NCBI RefSeq assembly: GCF_900188175.1
Contig: NZ_FZOQ01000007.1
Span: 1-64,000 of the forward strand
Reading direction: 5' to 3'
Length of the DNA: 64,000 nucleotides
Source: Pontibacter ummariensis
GTDB taxonomy: Bacteria; Bacteroidota; Bacteroidia; Cytophagales; Hymenobacteraceae
Of this stretch, positions 51,701 through 60,453 are shown in pieces. Both the position numbers and the translations under genes were made by a program. The notes beneath the pieces are model-generated. The model saw only the letters and a program-made list of their open reading frames with translations, had not been told where the DNA came from and searched no databases. Each line of letters opens with the position of its first letter. Within the stretch, counting starts at the first letter, position 1.

Positions 51701-52798
51701 TTATCGGATGGTGTAGAGCACAATCATGCCTGCGATATAAAACAGCACCACAATAATGGAGTCAACGCCAAGCCTGTAGAAGGTCTTCCGGTACTTGATC
51801 GTGAGGCCTGCCTGGTAAATGCTTGTTAACAGGATGCCTATGATAGCGCCAATAGCGGCGAAGTCTCCTACTTCCTGTAGCGCAGGCCCTTCGAAATACA
51901 GCAGGTCGGCAAGTAAAACCAGACCAACGTTTAAAAGGTTAGTCCCAAAGATGTTGCTGAAAGCCATCCGGTACCTTTTGAGCTTTACGGCACTAATCGT
52001 GGTGCTGAGCTCGGGGAGGGAGGTGGTAAGCCCTACAAAGAAAAAGCCCATAAAGCTGGCTCCTAGTCCTGTTTTCGTAGCGATGACATCTGCCGTATTG
52101 GCGACAAAGTACCCTCCGACCAGAATGCAAATAGCGGCGACCAGGGTATACAGGCCTAGTTTAGAAACAACTACCTCCGATAGTTTTTCTTTTCCCTTTT
52201 TTCCAGTATTCTCTTCATGTTCCTCTTTCACACGCTCAGATACAATAGCTTGTACCTTGCCGATGCTTTCCCGCTCTTCCGGCTCCGTTAACCACCATTT
52301 CATTTGTTTAAAATAGTTTATGAGGTAAAAGAGGCCGACGTAAAAGCCGAACAGGATAATGGACCAAAGCCCCACATGAAAAATAGCAACATCCTTGAAA
52401 AGGATGGCAATGGCCGCCAGCGCCAGTAAAAAAGAAAGGCACATCGCCTGTAACCGGGACACAGGATTTTCAAGCGCACTACTCAACGCAATGTTTTTGA
52501 TATATGCATCTGCCACGGCTAAAAGCGTCACCTGCAATGCAATGCTCCCAAACAGGTTGTTCACAGCCATAGAAACATTGTTCGCTAATGCTGCGGATAC
52601 TGTGGTAGCGACCTCCGGGAGCGAGGTAATGATTGCAAGCCCAAGGGTCCCCACAAAGACTTCGGAAGCCCCTGTTTTCGCGATGATCTTGTCAGCGTAC
52701 TTAGAGAGCCTTACCCCTGCCCCCCAAACCAGGGCACCAGATAAAACGAAAATAACAATGTTCCATACTAATGAAAGGTCCTGAATGTAGCTCTTCAT
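51701..52798 (-). CDS. Sodium/calcium-exchanger-type antiporter (CaCA)
   Basis: 365-residue CaCA superfamily cation antiporter, about 10 helices. The two alpha-repeats are plain: TLGLAIITSLPEVATTVSAAL near residue 50 with AVNNLFGS, and GLTTSLPELSTTISAV near residue 240 with FSNIFGTNLLN. The loop between them (about 175-205) is charged, as in family members. It moves Ca2+ or other cations against Na+ or H+. Ion choice cannot be told. Single gene on the minus strand. Confidence 0.92.
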   Translation of the reverse strand: MKSYIQDLSLVWNIVIFVLSGALVWGAGVRLSKYADKIIAKTGASEVFVGTLGLAIITSLPEVATTVSAALANNVSMAVNNLFGSIALQVTLLAVADAYIKNIALSSALENPVSRLQAMCLSFLLALAAIAILFKDVAIFHVGLWSIILFGFYVGLFYLINYFKQMKWWLTEPEERESIGKVQAIVSERVKEEHEENTGKKGKEKLSEVVVSKLGLYTLVAAICILVGGYFVANTADVIATKTGLGASFMGFFFVGLTTSLPELSTTISAVKLKRYRMAFSNIFGTNLLNVGLVLLADLLYFEGPALQEVGDFAAIGAIIGILLTSIYQAGLTIKYRKTFYRLGVDSIIVVLFYIAGMIVLYTIR

Positions 52799-53130
52799 TG
52801 TTAAATAGTCCTGAAGCTCTTTTAAAAATCAGTTTAGTGTTCGCACGAACACCCGAATAACTCCTGGGTACCAGTTAAAAGAGTTTTATACTAAAACAAC
52901 GGTTTCTAGTTTTTCTTTAAAAGCAGGCTGGCGCCGTATAACCTTCCTCCTTACTTAGGAACGAACAATAGCGTAAACAGAGCAAGTTTAAGCGATCCTG
53001 CCTCCTGCCCCTAAGTCCTCCTTTTATCAGGGTTCGCTTGTGCCTGTAAGCGTTTCCCTAAATTGTTTTAAAGCACGGCCACTTATTGCGCTTAAGTCAG
53101 GATATTTGTCATTCCTCATACTTTGCCTTC
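52799..53130. other. Gap between antiporter and MFS gene
   Basis: No coding sequence is supported. Two -7-like elements sit at the right end: TATTTG at 53103-53108 and TACTTTG at 53119-53125, the second ending five bases before the MFS ATG. Nothing else stands out. Confidence 0.4.
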
Positions 53131-54282
53131 ATGGACTCTAAACTCAAGCAGCGGATTGCGCTCAGTACTTTTTTCTTTCTCTCCGGATTTAGCTTCTCGA
53201 GCTGGGCAGCACGCATTCCTACCATCAAAACAGCTTTTGGTTTTAACGAGGCAGAGCTCGGCACCATTCTGCTTGCTATGCCTATCAGCTCCCTGATTGG
53301 CCTTCCCTTCTCCGGTTGGCTCATCACCAAGTTTGACAGCCGCATTCCCTTATCGGTGGGGTTTTTAGTACATGCCACGTGCCTGTCTCTCATCTCCTTT
53401 GCCAACACCACCCTGACATTGGTGCTGGCAATCTTTTTGTTTGCCTTTAGCATGCGGATACTAAACATTGCCATGAACACGCAGGCGATCACCCTGCAGA
53501 AGCAATTCGATCGCAAAATCAACGGCTCCTTTCATGGTCTCTGGAGTACAGGCGGCATAGCAGGCGTAGGCTTTACCACCCTATTAGTGGCGCTGGATAT
53601 TTCCATAGTACCCCATTTGATTGCGGTGTCTGTCGTCGCCATCCTCATAACCCTGTTTACCTACCGGTTCTTACTGCGGGACGACAGGTCTACGGCTGGC
53701 AATAAACTGGCCTTCGGCAAACCAGACCCATACATCCTCTACTTAGGGCTACTGGTGTTCTTTGCCGCCATCTGCGAAGGGGGCATGTTCGACTGGAGCG
53801 GTATTTATTTCCAGGAAGTAGTGCAGGTAGAGATTTTCACGTCCGGCTATCTGATCTTTATGGCCTTTATGGCGCTCTCCCGGTTTCTGTCTGATCGGAT
53901 AATTGAAAGAATTGGCATGCCTGCCACCTATGTGTTGAGTGCTGTTTTTATTTTTTCAGGCATTGGGCTGGCTATTCTTATGCCGAACTTCTGGCCAGCC
54001 ATGCTTGGCTTCTCCCTCGTTGGCTTTGGCACTGCCGCTGTTATCCCGATGACCTTTACTTTAGCAGGTGCCTCTAAAAAGTACTCTCCTGGCATGGCCA
54101 TTTCTATCATTGCTACTTATGGGATGGTAGGGATGTTGATTGGTCCGCCTTTGATCGGCTATTTGGCCCATGCTTTTAACCTAAGGGTTTCGTTTATTGC
54201 CTTTGCCTGTGCCGGACTGATGTTTATCCCGATTTCTACTTTATTTTTTAAGAATGAAGCTCAGGCAGCAACAGCAAGCTAA
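53131..54282 (+). CDS. MFS transporter (YbjJ-like)
   Basis: 383 residues from ATG 53131, about 12 helices. The conserved start QRIALSTFFFLSGFSFSSWAARIP and the loop LPFSGWLITKFDSRIPL are typical of YbjJ/FucP-like MFS members. Substrate unknown. This ATG is preferred over an in-frame upstream start at 53086 because the family begins here; promoter-like elements lie just before it. Monocistronic. Confidence 0.88.
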   Translation: MDSKLKQRIALSTFFFLSGFSFSSWAARIPTIKTAFGFNEAELGTILLAMPISSLIGLPFSGWLITKFDSRIPLSVGFLVHATCLSLISFANTTLTLVLAIFLFAFSMRILNIAMNTQAITLQKQFDRKINGSFHGLWSTGGIAGVGFTTLLVALDISIVPHLIAVSVVAILITLFTYRFLLRDDRSTAGNKLAFGKPDPYILYLGLLVFFAAICEGGMFDWSGIYFQEVVQVEIFTSGYLIFMAFMALSRFLSDRIIERIGMPATYVLSAVFIFSGIGLAILMPNFWPAMLGFSLVGFGTAAVIPMTFTLAGASKKYSPGMAISIIATYGMVGMLIGPPLIGYLAHAFNLRVSFIAFACAGLMFIPISTLFFKNEAQAATAS

Positions 54283-54407
54283 GTTTAGATTTGATTCCCA
54301 GGGACATATCAATCAGGCTAACCAAGAGCGCTTTTGCTTTGGCTCTATTTCCTGATTATGCAAAATGTAAAGCAGAAATATATATCGCAACAGACCACCC
54401 AAAAGGC

Positions 54408-54437
54408 TTGCATTTGTTCTGTAAGGCTTTTATTTTG
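54408..54437 (+). promoter_or_regulatory. Promoter of tRNA-Pro
   Basis: TTG at 54408-54410 and TATTTTG at 54431-54437, 20 bases apart. The tRNA starts 11 bases after the -7 element. Confidence 0.6.
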
Positions 54438-54447
54438 CCATCAGATT

Positions 54448-54521
54448 CGGGGTGTAGCGTAGCCTGGTATCGCGCCAGCATGGGGTGCTGGAGGTCGTGG
54501 GTTCGAATCCCGCCACTCCGA
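54448..54521 (+). tRNA. tRNA-Pro (anticodon GGG)
   Basis: 74 bases. Acceptor CGGGGTG pairs with CACTCCG with one wobble, beginning with the C1-G72 pair expected for bacterial tRNA-Pro. Anticodon stem-loop CCAGC-ATGGGGT-GCTGG with GGG at 54482-54484. T-arm has GGTTCGAATCC. CCA not encoded. Confidence 0.95.
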
Positions 54522-54525
54522 CTTT

Positions 54526-54559
54526 AAAAGCCTTATACTTTTTGTATAAGGCTTTTTTT
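54526..54559 (+). terminator. Terminator of tRNA-Pro
   Basis: Perfect arms AAAAGCCTTATAC (54526-54538) and GTATAAGGCTTTT (54544-54556), followed by TTT. Confidence 0.9.
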
Positions 54560-54835
54560 ATTGCTGTCCCCTAGCCCATCTTTCAGCAGCCTTTAGCAGT
54601 GCAATTTCCTGCTTTGACTTTAGCAAAACGCTGCTTACCTTCGGGATAGGAACCTTTGTTAATTCTTTAACACACCCAGTGCATCATTAGTCAGGTGTAA
54701 AACAAATAGCAGAAAAGATTAACAAAGGCACAAAACACTACCCGTACATTTCGTCTTGTTTATACCAGCTTTCCTGCACTTATCAGAGGCAATTTTGGTT
54801 GCTCTTCTTGAAAAGCCGGTACAGCGTTTACTTAT

Positions 54836-57781
54836 ATGAACCCAGAAAAACTGCAACACCTTGCCGGGCAACTGGAAGGGGAGTTTTATTTCGATAATAC
54901 CATGCGTACGCTGTACGCAACCGATGCCTCCGCTTACCGCGAAATGCCTCAAGCCGTTGCGTTTCCGAAATCGGCTGCGGATATCAAGAAACTGATCGCT
55001 TTTGCACGCCAGGAAGGCACTTCCCTTATTCCGCGTACGGCCGGCACTTCCCTGGCGGGGCAGGTAGTAGGCAACGGTATAGTTGTGGACGTGTCGCGCA
55101 CCTTTACACAAATACTGGAGGTAAACCCGGAGGAAAATTGGGTACGGGTGCAGCCAGGCGTTATCCGCGACGAGCTTAACCTTTTCCTGAGGCAGTACGG
55201 CCTTTATTTCGGACCGGAAACCTCTACGGCCAACCGCGCCATGATAGGCGGAATGGTGGGGAACAACTCCTGTGGCTCAAATTCGGTGGTGTACGGCAGT
55301 ACGCGCGAACATACGATCTCCGTGAAAGCGATTCTAAGCGACGGTACCGAAACGGAATTTGGACCACTAAGCCAAGCGGAATTTGAAGCCAAGTGCCGGG
55401 GAGAGAATACTTCCGGAGAGCTGGAAACACGCCTCTACCAGGCCACGAAGGCTATGCTATCGCATACTCCTACCCAGGAAAACATCCGCAGGGAGTTCCC
55501 AAAGCCCAGCATTGAGCGCCGCAATACCGGCTATGCCATTGACTTGCTACTCGAAACGGAGCCCTTTACACCAGGAGCTGCGATCTTTAACTTTTGTAAA
55601 CTGATCGCCGGTTCTGAAGGCACACTAGCTTTCCTGACCGAGATCAAACTGCACGTCAACCCGATCCCACCAAAGGAAACAGGTCTATTGTGCATCCACT
55701 GCCATAGCATCGACGAGTCCCTGCGGGCTAACCTCGTGGCGTTGCGCTACAAGCCGAGCGCCAGTGAACTCATGGACCACTACATCCTGGAGTGCACCAA
55801 AACAAACATAGAGCAAAGCCAAAACCGCTTTTTTGTAAAGGGCGACCCTGGAGCTATTCTAGTGGTGGAGCTAAGAGCAGACACGATAGAAGAAGTAGCG
55901 CAACAGGCACAGGCCCTGGTGCGCGACCTGGAAGAAAATCAACTGGGCTACCATTATCCGCTGGTAGTGGGGCCCGACACCAAAAAGGTATGGAACCTGC
56001 GTAAGGCAGGCCTCGGGTTGCTTTCCAACATCCCGGGTGATGCCAAGCCGGTCGCTGTGATTGAGGATACGGCGGTAGACGTAAATGACCTGCCGGAGTT
56101 TATCCGGGAGTTTAACCTGACGCTGGAGCAATATAATCTGTACTGCGTGCACTATGCCCACGCGGGCAGCGGAGAACTGCACCTGCGCCCCATCATCAAC
56201 CTGAAGACCGAAGAAGGCAACAAGCTCTTCCGCGATATTGCCACAGAGATTGCCCACCTCGTGAAAAAGTACCGGGGCTCGCTGAGTGGTGAGCATGGCG
56301 ACGGGCGTCTGCGCGGGGAATTTATCCCCTTTATGATCGGGGAAGACAACTATAAACTGGTAGAGGAAGTGAAGCGCGTGTGGGACCCGGGTAATATCTT
56401 TAACCCAGGTAAGATCGTGAACACCCCTTCCATGAACACCTACCTGCGCTATGAACCAGGACAGGAGACACCGGAGTTTGACACCGTGTTCCGTTTCAAC
56501 CAGGCAGGAGGCGTGCTGCGGGCAGCCGAGCTTTGCAATGGCTCCGGCGACTGCCGCAAAACGCATCTGACGGGTGGTACCATGTGCCCGAGCTACATGG
56601 TAACGCGCAACGAAAAAGACACGACCCGAGGCAGGGCCAACATGATGCGTGAGTTCCTGACCCGTTCCGACAAAGAGAACCGCTTCGACCACCAGGAAAT
56701 CATGGACACCATGCATACCTGCCTTTCCTGCAAAGGCTGTAAGTCAGAGTGCCCTTCTAACGTGGACGTGGCCAAGCTGAAAGCAGAGTTCCTGCAACAC
56801 TACTACGATGCCAACGGCGTTCCTTTCCGCACCCGTATGGTAGGCAACTTCACGAAGGCGAACCAACTGGCTGCCATGGCGCCGGGTGTGTACAACTTCC
56901 TGTTTAAAAATACCACAACAGCTGCCATCGCCAAGAAAATGATGGGATTTGCTCCGAAGCGGACTATCCCGCTGCTCCAGGAAACTACCCTGCGTAGCTG
57001 GTTCAAGAAGCATCAAAAGCAAAAAGGCCGCAACGGACAGACCAAGGCTAAGAAGAAAGTTTATCTCTTCTGCGACGAGTTCACGAATTACAACGACACG
57101 CACATCGGCAAGACTGCTGTGCTATTGCTGGAGCGCCTGGGCTTTGCGGTAGAAATTCCAAAGCATGAGGAAAGCGGCCGTACTTATCTATCTAAAGGTC
57201 TGCTGCGGGAAGCAAAAAAGCTGGCGCAGAAAAACGTGGCTTTACTGAAAGATATCGTATCCAGTGAGACACCATTGGTGGGCATAGAGCCCTCCTGCAT
57301 CCTCTCCTTCCGTGATGAGTACCTTGATCTGGTAGATGCTGATCAGGAAGAAGCGGCAAAAGCCCTATCCATTAACAGCCTGCAGTTCGATGAGTTTATC
57401 GCACGCGAGATCCTCAGCGGTAACATTGATAAGGGTTTGTTTAAAGACGAACAGCGACTGATCAAGCTGCATGGGCACTGCCACCAGAAAGCATTATCTT
57501 CTGTGCTGTACACGCAGCAGATGCTTACGCTCCCTCCCAACTACAAGGTGGAGGCCATTCCATCGGGCTGCTGTGGCATGGCCGGCTCTTTTGGCTACGA
57601 GGAAGAACACTATGACTTGTCTATGCAGGTGGGCGAGTTGGTACTGTTTCCAACGGTACGGCAACAACCGGAAGAGGTCATTATTGCCGCTCCAGGAACA
57701 AGCTGCCGACACCAGATACACGATGGCACCGGCCGAAATGCCCTGCACCCGATTGAGGTGCTGTATAATGCTTTAAGGTAA
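54836..57781 (+). CDS. FAD-linked oxidase with Fe-S domain (D-lactate/glycolate type)
   Basis: 981-residue fusion of a GlcD/Dld-type FAD domain and a GlpC-like Fe-S domain. The FAD part (1-450) has LIPRTAGTSLAGQVVG and MIGGMVGNNSCGSNSVVYGSTREH; the oxidase cap follows, with GEHGDGRLRGEF. The Fe-S part has CLSCKGCKSECPSNVDVAKL (4Fe-4S site) and two cysteine-rich CCG modules, with HGHCHQKAL and SGCCGMAGSFGYE near the C-terminus. Such proteins oxidise D-lactate, glycolate or 2-hydroxyacids and pass electrons to quinone or a carrier. Substrate unresolved. Monocistronic, ATG 54836. Confidence 0.93.
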   Translation: MNPEKLQHLAGQLEGEFYFDNTMRTLYATDASAYREMPQAVAFPKSAADIKKLIAFARQEGTSLIPRTAGTSLAGQVVGNGIVVDVSRTFTQILEVNPEENWVRVQPGVIRDELNLFLRQYGLYFGPETSTANRAMIGGMVGNNSCGSNSVVYGSTREHTISVKAILSDGTETEFGPLSQAEFEAKCRGENTSGELETRLYQATKAMLSHTPTQENIRREFPKPSIERRNTGYAIDLLLETEPFTPGAAIFNFCKLIAGSEGTLAFLTEIKLHVNPIPPKETGLLCIHCHSIDESLRANLVALRYKPSASELMDHYILECTKTNIEQSQNRFFVKGDPGAILVVELRADTIEEVAQQAQALVRDLEENQLGYHYPLVVGPDTKKVWNLRKAGLGLLSNIPGDAKPVAVIEDTAVDVNDLPEFIREFNLTLEQYNLYCVHYAHAGSGELHLRPIINLKTEEGNKLFRDIATEIAHLVKKYRGSLSGEHGDGRLRGEFIPFMIGEDNYKLVEEVKRVWDPGNIFNPGKIVNTPSMNTYLRYEPGQETPEFDTVFRFNQAGGVLRAAELCNGSGDCRKTHLTGGTMCPSYMVTRNEKDTTRGRANMMREFLTRSDKENRFDHQEIMDTMHTCLSCKGCKSECPSNVDVAKLKAEFLQHYYDANGVPFRTRMVGNFTKANQLAAMAPGVYNFLFKNTTTAAIAKKMMGFAPKRTIPLLQETTLRSWFKKHQKQKGRNGQTKAKKKVYLFCDEFTNYNDTHIGKTAVLLLERLGFAVEIPKHEESGRTYLSKGLLREAKKLAQKNVALLKDIVSSETPLVGIEPSCILSFRDEYLDLVDADQEEAAKALSINSLQFDEFIAREILSGNIDKGLFKDEQRLIKLHGHCHQKALSSVLYTQQMLTLPPNYKVEAIPSGCCGMAGSFGYEEEHYDLSMQVGELVLFPTVRQQPEEVIIAAPGTSCRHQIHDGTGRNALHPIEVLYNALR

Positions 57782-57908
57782 GGCACAGAACAGAAGAGCT
57801 TTACCTGCTTCAGGTTCTCAACTGACATAAGTAAGAGAGACGAGAAACCGAGCCACGCCAGTTGAACACTTGCGGTATGTAAGGGAGTAAGCTGGACTCT
57901 AGAAGAAG

Positions 57909-57945
57909 ATTCCCCTCCTTGGAGGGGCTAGGGGTGGGTTGTACT
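57909..57945. repeat. Dispersed-repeat-like palindromic element
   Basis: A perfect 16-base palindrome CCCCTCCTTGGAGGGG (57912-57927) is followed by CTAGGGGTGGGTT. I recall the same sequence type in many Bacteroidota intergenic regions. It lies in the gap between the FAD oxidase and purU and has no other feature. Confidence 0.55.
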
Positions 57946-58015
57946 GATTCAAAAAGCCTTGCTCTAGTTCGAATATCCTTGTTATAGACAAGGTAGCTTC
58001 ATGTAACTGATACCT

Positions 58016-58855
58016 ATGCTATCAAACATTCTCCTGATCAACTGCCCGGACCAAAGGGGGCTTGTTTTTAAAGTCACCAGCATTTTGTATAACAAGTACG
58101 CCCTGAACGTCATCCGGAATGACGAGTTTGTGGAAAGAAATTTCAATCACTTCTTTATGCGAACCGAGTTCTCCGGCGAGTTTGACCGGGAGGAGTTGCT
58201 GAAGGAACTGTATGAGGTATTACCTGAAGACGTAGAGATAAAGCTCACCGACAAGCGCAAGAAAGACATTGTCTTACTGGCTACAAAAGAGCATCACTGT
58301 CTGAGCGACCTGCTTATCCGCCACGCTTTTAACGAACTGAACGCGAACATCCGCTGCGTGATCAGTAACTATGATGTGCTGGAAGAGCTAACAAAAAAGT
58401 TTGATGTACCCTTTCACTTTATCAGCCACGAGGGTATGAGCAGGGAAGCACATGAAGCAGCCATACTCCAGACTGTGCAGCAGTATACCCCGGAGTTTGT
58501 GGTACTGGCCAAGTACATGCGCATTTTATCGGGTGATTTTGTTTCTCATTTCACGAATCGTATCATCAATATCCATCACTCTTTCCTTCCGGCGTTTGTA
58601 GGTGCTAACCCTTATGCACAGGCGTATGAGCGAGGTGTTAAAATTATCGGAGCTACCGCCCATTTCGTGAACAACGATCTGGACCAGGGGCCTATTATTG
58701 CGCAGAGTGTGATTCCTGTTGATCATACGCACAGCGCCAGGGAAATGGCACAGGCGGGGCGCGATGTAGAGAAGAACGTGCTGGCTAAATCCCTGAGACT
58801 TGTGTTAAACGAACAAGTATTCGTCTACAGAAACAAAACGATCCTTTTCGAATAA
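58016..58855 (+). CDS. purU: Formyltetrahydrofolate deformylase
   Basis: 279 residues, cytosolic. An N-terminal ACT-like domain (LLINCPDQRGLVFKVTSILY, about 1-85) precedes the formyltransferase-fold hydrolase with NANIRCVISNYD, LAKYMRILSGDFV and IINIHHSFLPAF, then ATAHFVNNDLDQGPII with the catalytic aspartate region. It hydrolyses 10-formyl-THF to formate and THF, balancing one-carbon pools and feeding purine synthesis with formate. Length and order fit purU rather than purN. Single gene. Confidence 0.95.
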   Translation: MLSNILLINCPDQRGLVFKVTSILYNKYALNVIRNDEFVERNFNHFFMRTEFSGEFDREELLKELYEVLPEDVEIKLTDKRKKDIVLLATKEHHCLSDLLIRHAFNELNANIRCVISNYDVLEELTKKFDVPFHFISHEGMSREAHEAAILQTVQQYTPEFVVLAKYMRILSGDFVSHFTNRIINIHHSFLPAFVGANPYAQAYERGVKIIGATAHFVNNDLDQGPIIAQSVIPVDHTHSAREMAQAGRDVEKNVLAKSLRLVLNEQVFVYRNKTILFE

Positions 58856-58944
58856 GCACCTATCATAAACAAACTGCCTTTATGGACAGCGCAGGCGAGT
58901 GCTGGTGCCCGGAAAAAATCTTTTGAGACTACCGCTCGCTGGAC

Positions 58945-60438
58945 TTACCCTACTGTCGATCGTTGCAGTTCTACCAGCACAAAGTTATCTTTCGAGGCCT
59001 CACAGGTAGGGCAGCTATAACCCTGTAGAGTATCAAAGGATGTACCCGCGACAATACCGTTGAACTCGTCTCCATACCTTTCGTCATACACAGTAAAGCA
59101 GTGCTCGCACTGGTATACTACATGCCGTACCTGCTCTTCTGCATCACCTGGCTTCTCTTCCTCCAGGTATACGGCACTTGCCATTAAGGCTGGCTGACTC
59201 TGGAGCTCATAAAAATAGTTGCATAGCTCGATCAGACAAGCGCTGAGTGCTGCTCTGCTTACGTCCTTCCGGTAGCTCACAAAGTCCTTCGAATTGGGAT
59301 TAAACTCCCGGGTATGCAACACCTCAAACAGCTCGGTGCCGGAAGCTAACTGCTGCACATCCTGTTGCTGTGTTCGGATAATGATGGAGCCGAACAAGCC
59401 TGTTTTAGGCTGCGTTTTGATGGCAAAGCACAAGCGGTATGTTCTCACGTCTTCTTCGTTGAACTTCCGGACGAGGTAGTTCTTTAGATCGAGGCCATAG
59501 GCACAAAGATCCTCTACCTGCCAGTTCAGTTCGTTGGAAGCGTGCCGCACGTTGATCCGGTGCTTGCACAGCACAAGGTCCCATAAGTCACGCTCTTCTA
59601 ACCCAATGCCTTTCACAATAAGCGATTTCCAGGGAGTTGTGTATAATTGCCCAACCCGGGTTTTGAGGCACAGCTTGCACACATCTTTTAGAAAAGCCAC
59701 CTGGAACAGCTCGTCCCGACGGTAAATACCCAGCCACAGTTTATTGCCATAGCGGTTAAACCCCTCGTAGTAGGGCAACTTAAAGTCCGGCAACTTAAGT
59801 GCTTCCACCATGGGCTGCTGCACAAAGTTGGCACTGGCGCTTACCAGGCTGTACAATTGGCTGCCATCGATTGTAAGTTGATCGTAGAACTGCTCTTTGT
59901 TGGCAAAAACAGTTCTTTCGATCGCACTGCTCAGATCAGCTATGTCTTCTGAGTAAACAAGCGAGGGCCATAGGTAGATGCTGTTTGTTTTCGGGAAACG
60001 GATGTACAGATACCAGTAATTGCTGGTGTCCGAAGCGATGAAGTTAAGATTACCGGTAAAGAAAGGGAAGAACGTCTGGTCATTATCCACCACATTGATC
60101 TTCAGCTGTGGCCTGTAATCAAACAGGTCAAGGATATCTTTGTAAACGCCTTCCCTGAGCCAGTCGGCGTGGTAAAACACGTCTTCAATGGCATAAGAAC
60201 TGATGATGTTGGGATGTACATCGGCATTCAACTCGAAGATGATATCTGCCGCGATAAGGTCCTGCTTCAGCCCCTCCAGTTTTTCTTCTGCCACGCTGAA
60301 GAACACCTGTTGCCGGTTCCCGAAACGGACGTTCTCGACCTCTGCTTTCTCAGCAGCTTGTAAAATATCCAACAAATCGCCCGCTGACACGATGCCCCCG
60401 GGCAGGTTGATTTTGATGGTATGGCTTTTAAGCGTCAT
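58945..60438 (-). CDS. Nitrite/sulfite-reductase-like protein fused to rubredoxin
   Basis: 497 residues. The last about 50 are a rubredoxin: CEHC and, after about 30 residues, CPTC, around YDERYGDEFNGIVAGTSF. The rest is NiR/SiR-like: a first ferredoxin-like half (GDLLDILQAAEKAEVENVRFGNRQQVFF), a middle with LKINVVDNDQTFFPFFTGNLNFIAS and YLYIRF, and the second half with VGQLYTTPWKSLIVKGI. The usual four cysteines that bind siroheme and 4Fe-4S are not evident; only CKLC near the middle is. It follows the nitrate reductase by 15 bases, so it works in nitrate assimilation, perhaps as electron carrier or atypical reductase (inference). Confidence 0.75.
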   Translation of the reverse strand: MTLKSHTIKINLPGGIVSAGDLLDILQAAEKAEVENVRFGNRQQVFFSVAEEKLEGLKQDLIAADIIFELNADVHPNIISSYAIEDVFYHADWLREGVYKDILDLFDYRPQLKINVVDNDQTFFPFFTGNLNFIASDTSNYWYLYIRFPKTNSIYLWPSLVYSEDIADLSSAIERTVFANKEQFYDQLTIDGSQLYSLVSASANFVQQPMVEALKLPDFKLPYYEGFNRYGNKLWLGIYRRDELFQVAFLKDVCKLCLKTRVGQLYTTPWKSLIVKGIGLEERDLWDLVLCKHRINVRHASNELNWQVEDLCAYGLDLKNYLVRKFNEEDVRTYRLCFAIKTQPKTGLFGSIIIRTQQQDVQQLASGTELFEVLHTREFNPNSKDFVSYRKDVSRAALSACLIELCNYFYELQSQPALMASAVYLEEEKPGDAEEQVRHVVYQCEHCFTVYDERYGDEFNGIVAGTSFDTLQGYSCPTCEASKDNFVLVELQRSTVG

Positions 60439-60453
60439 GTGTCTTCCTGTTTT

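Noticed and set aside
54448..54521. tRNA-Pro as an integration site
   Set aside because: No integrase and no repeated tRNA 3' end nearby.
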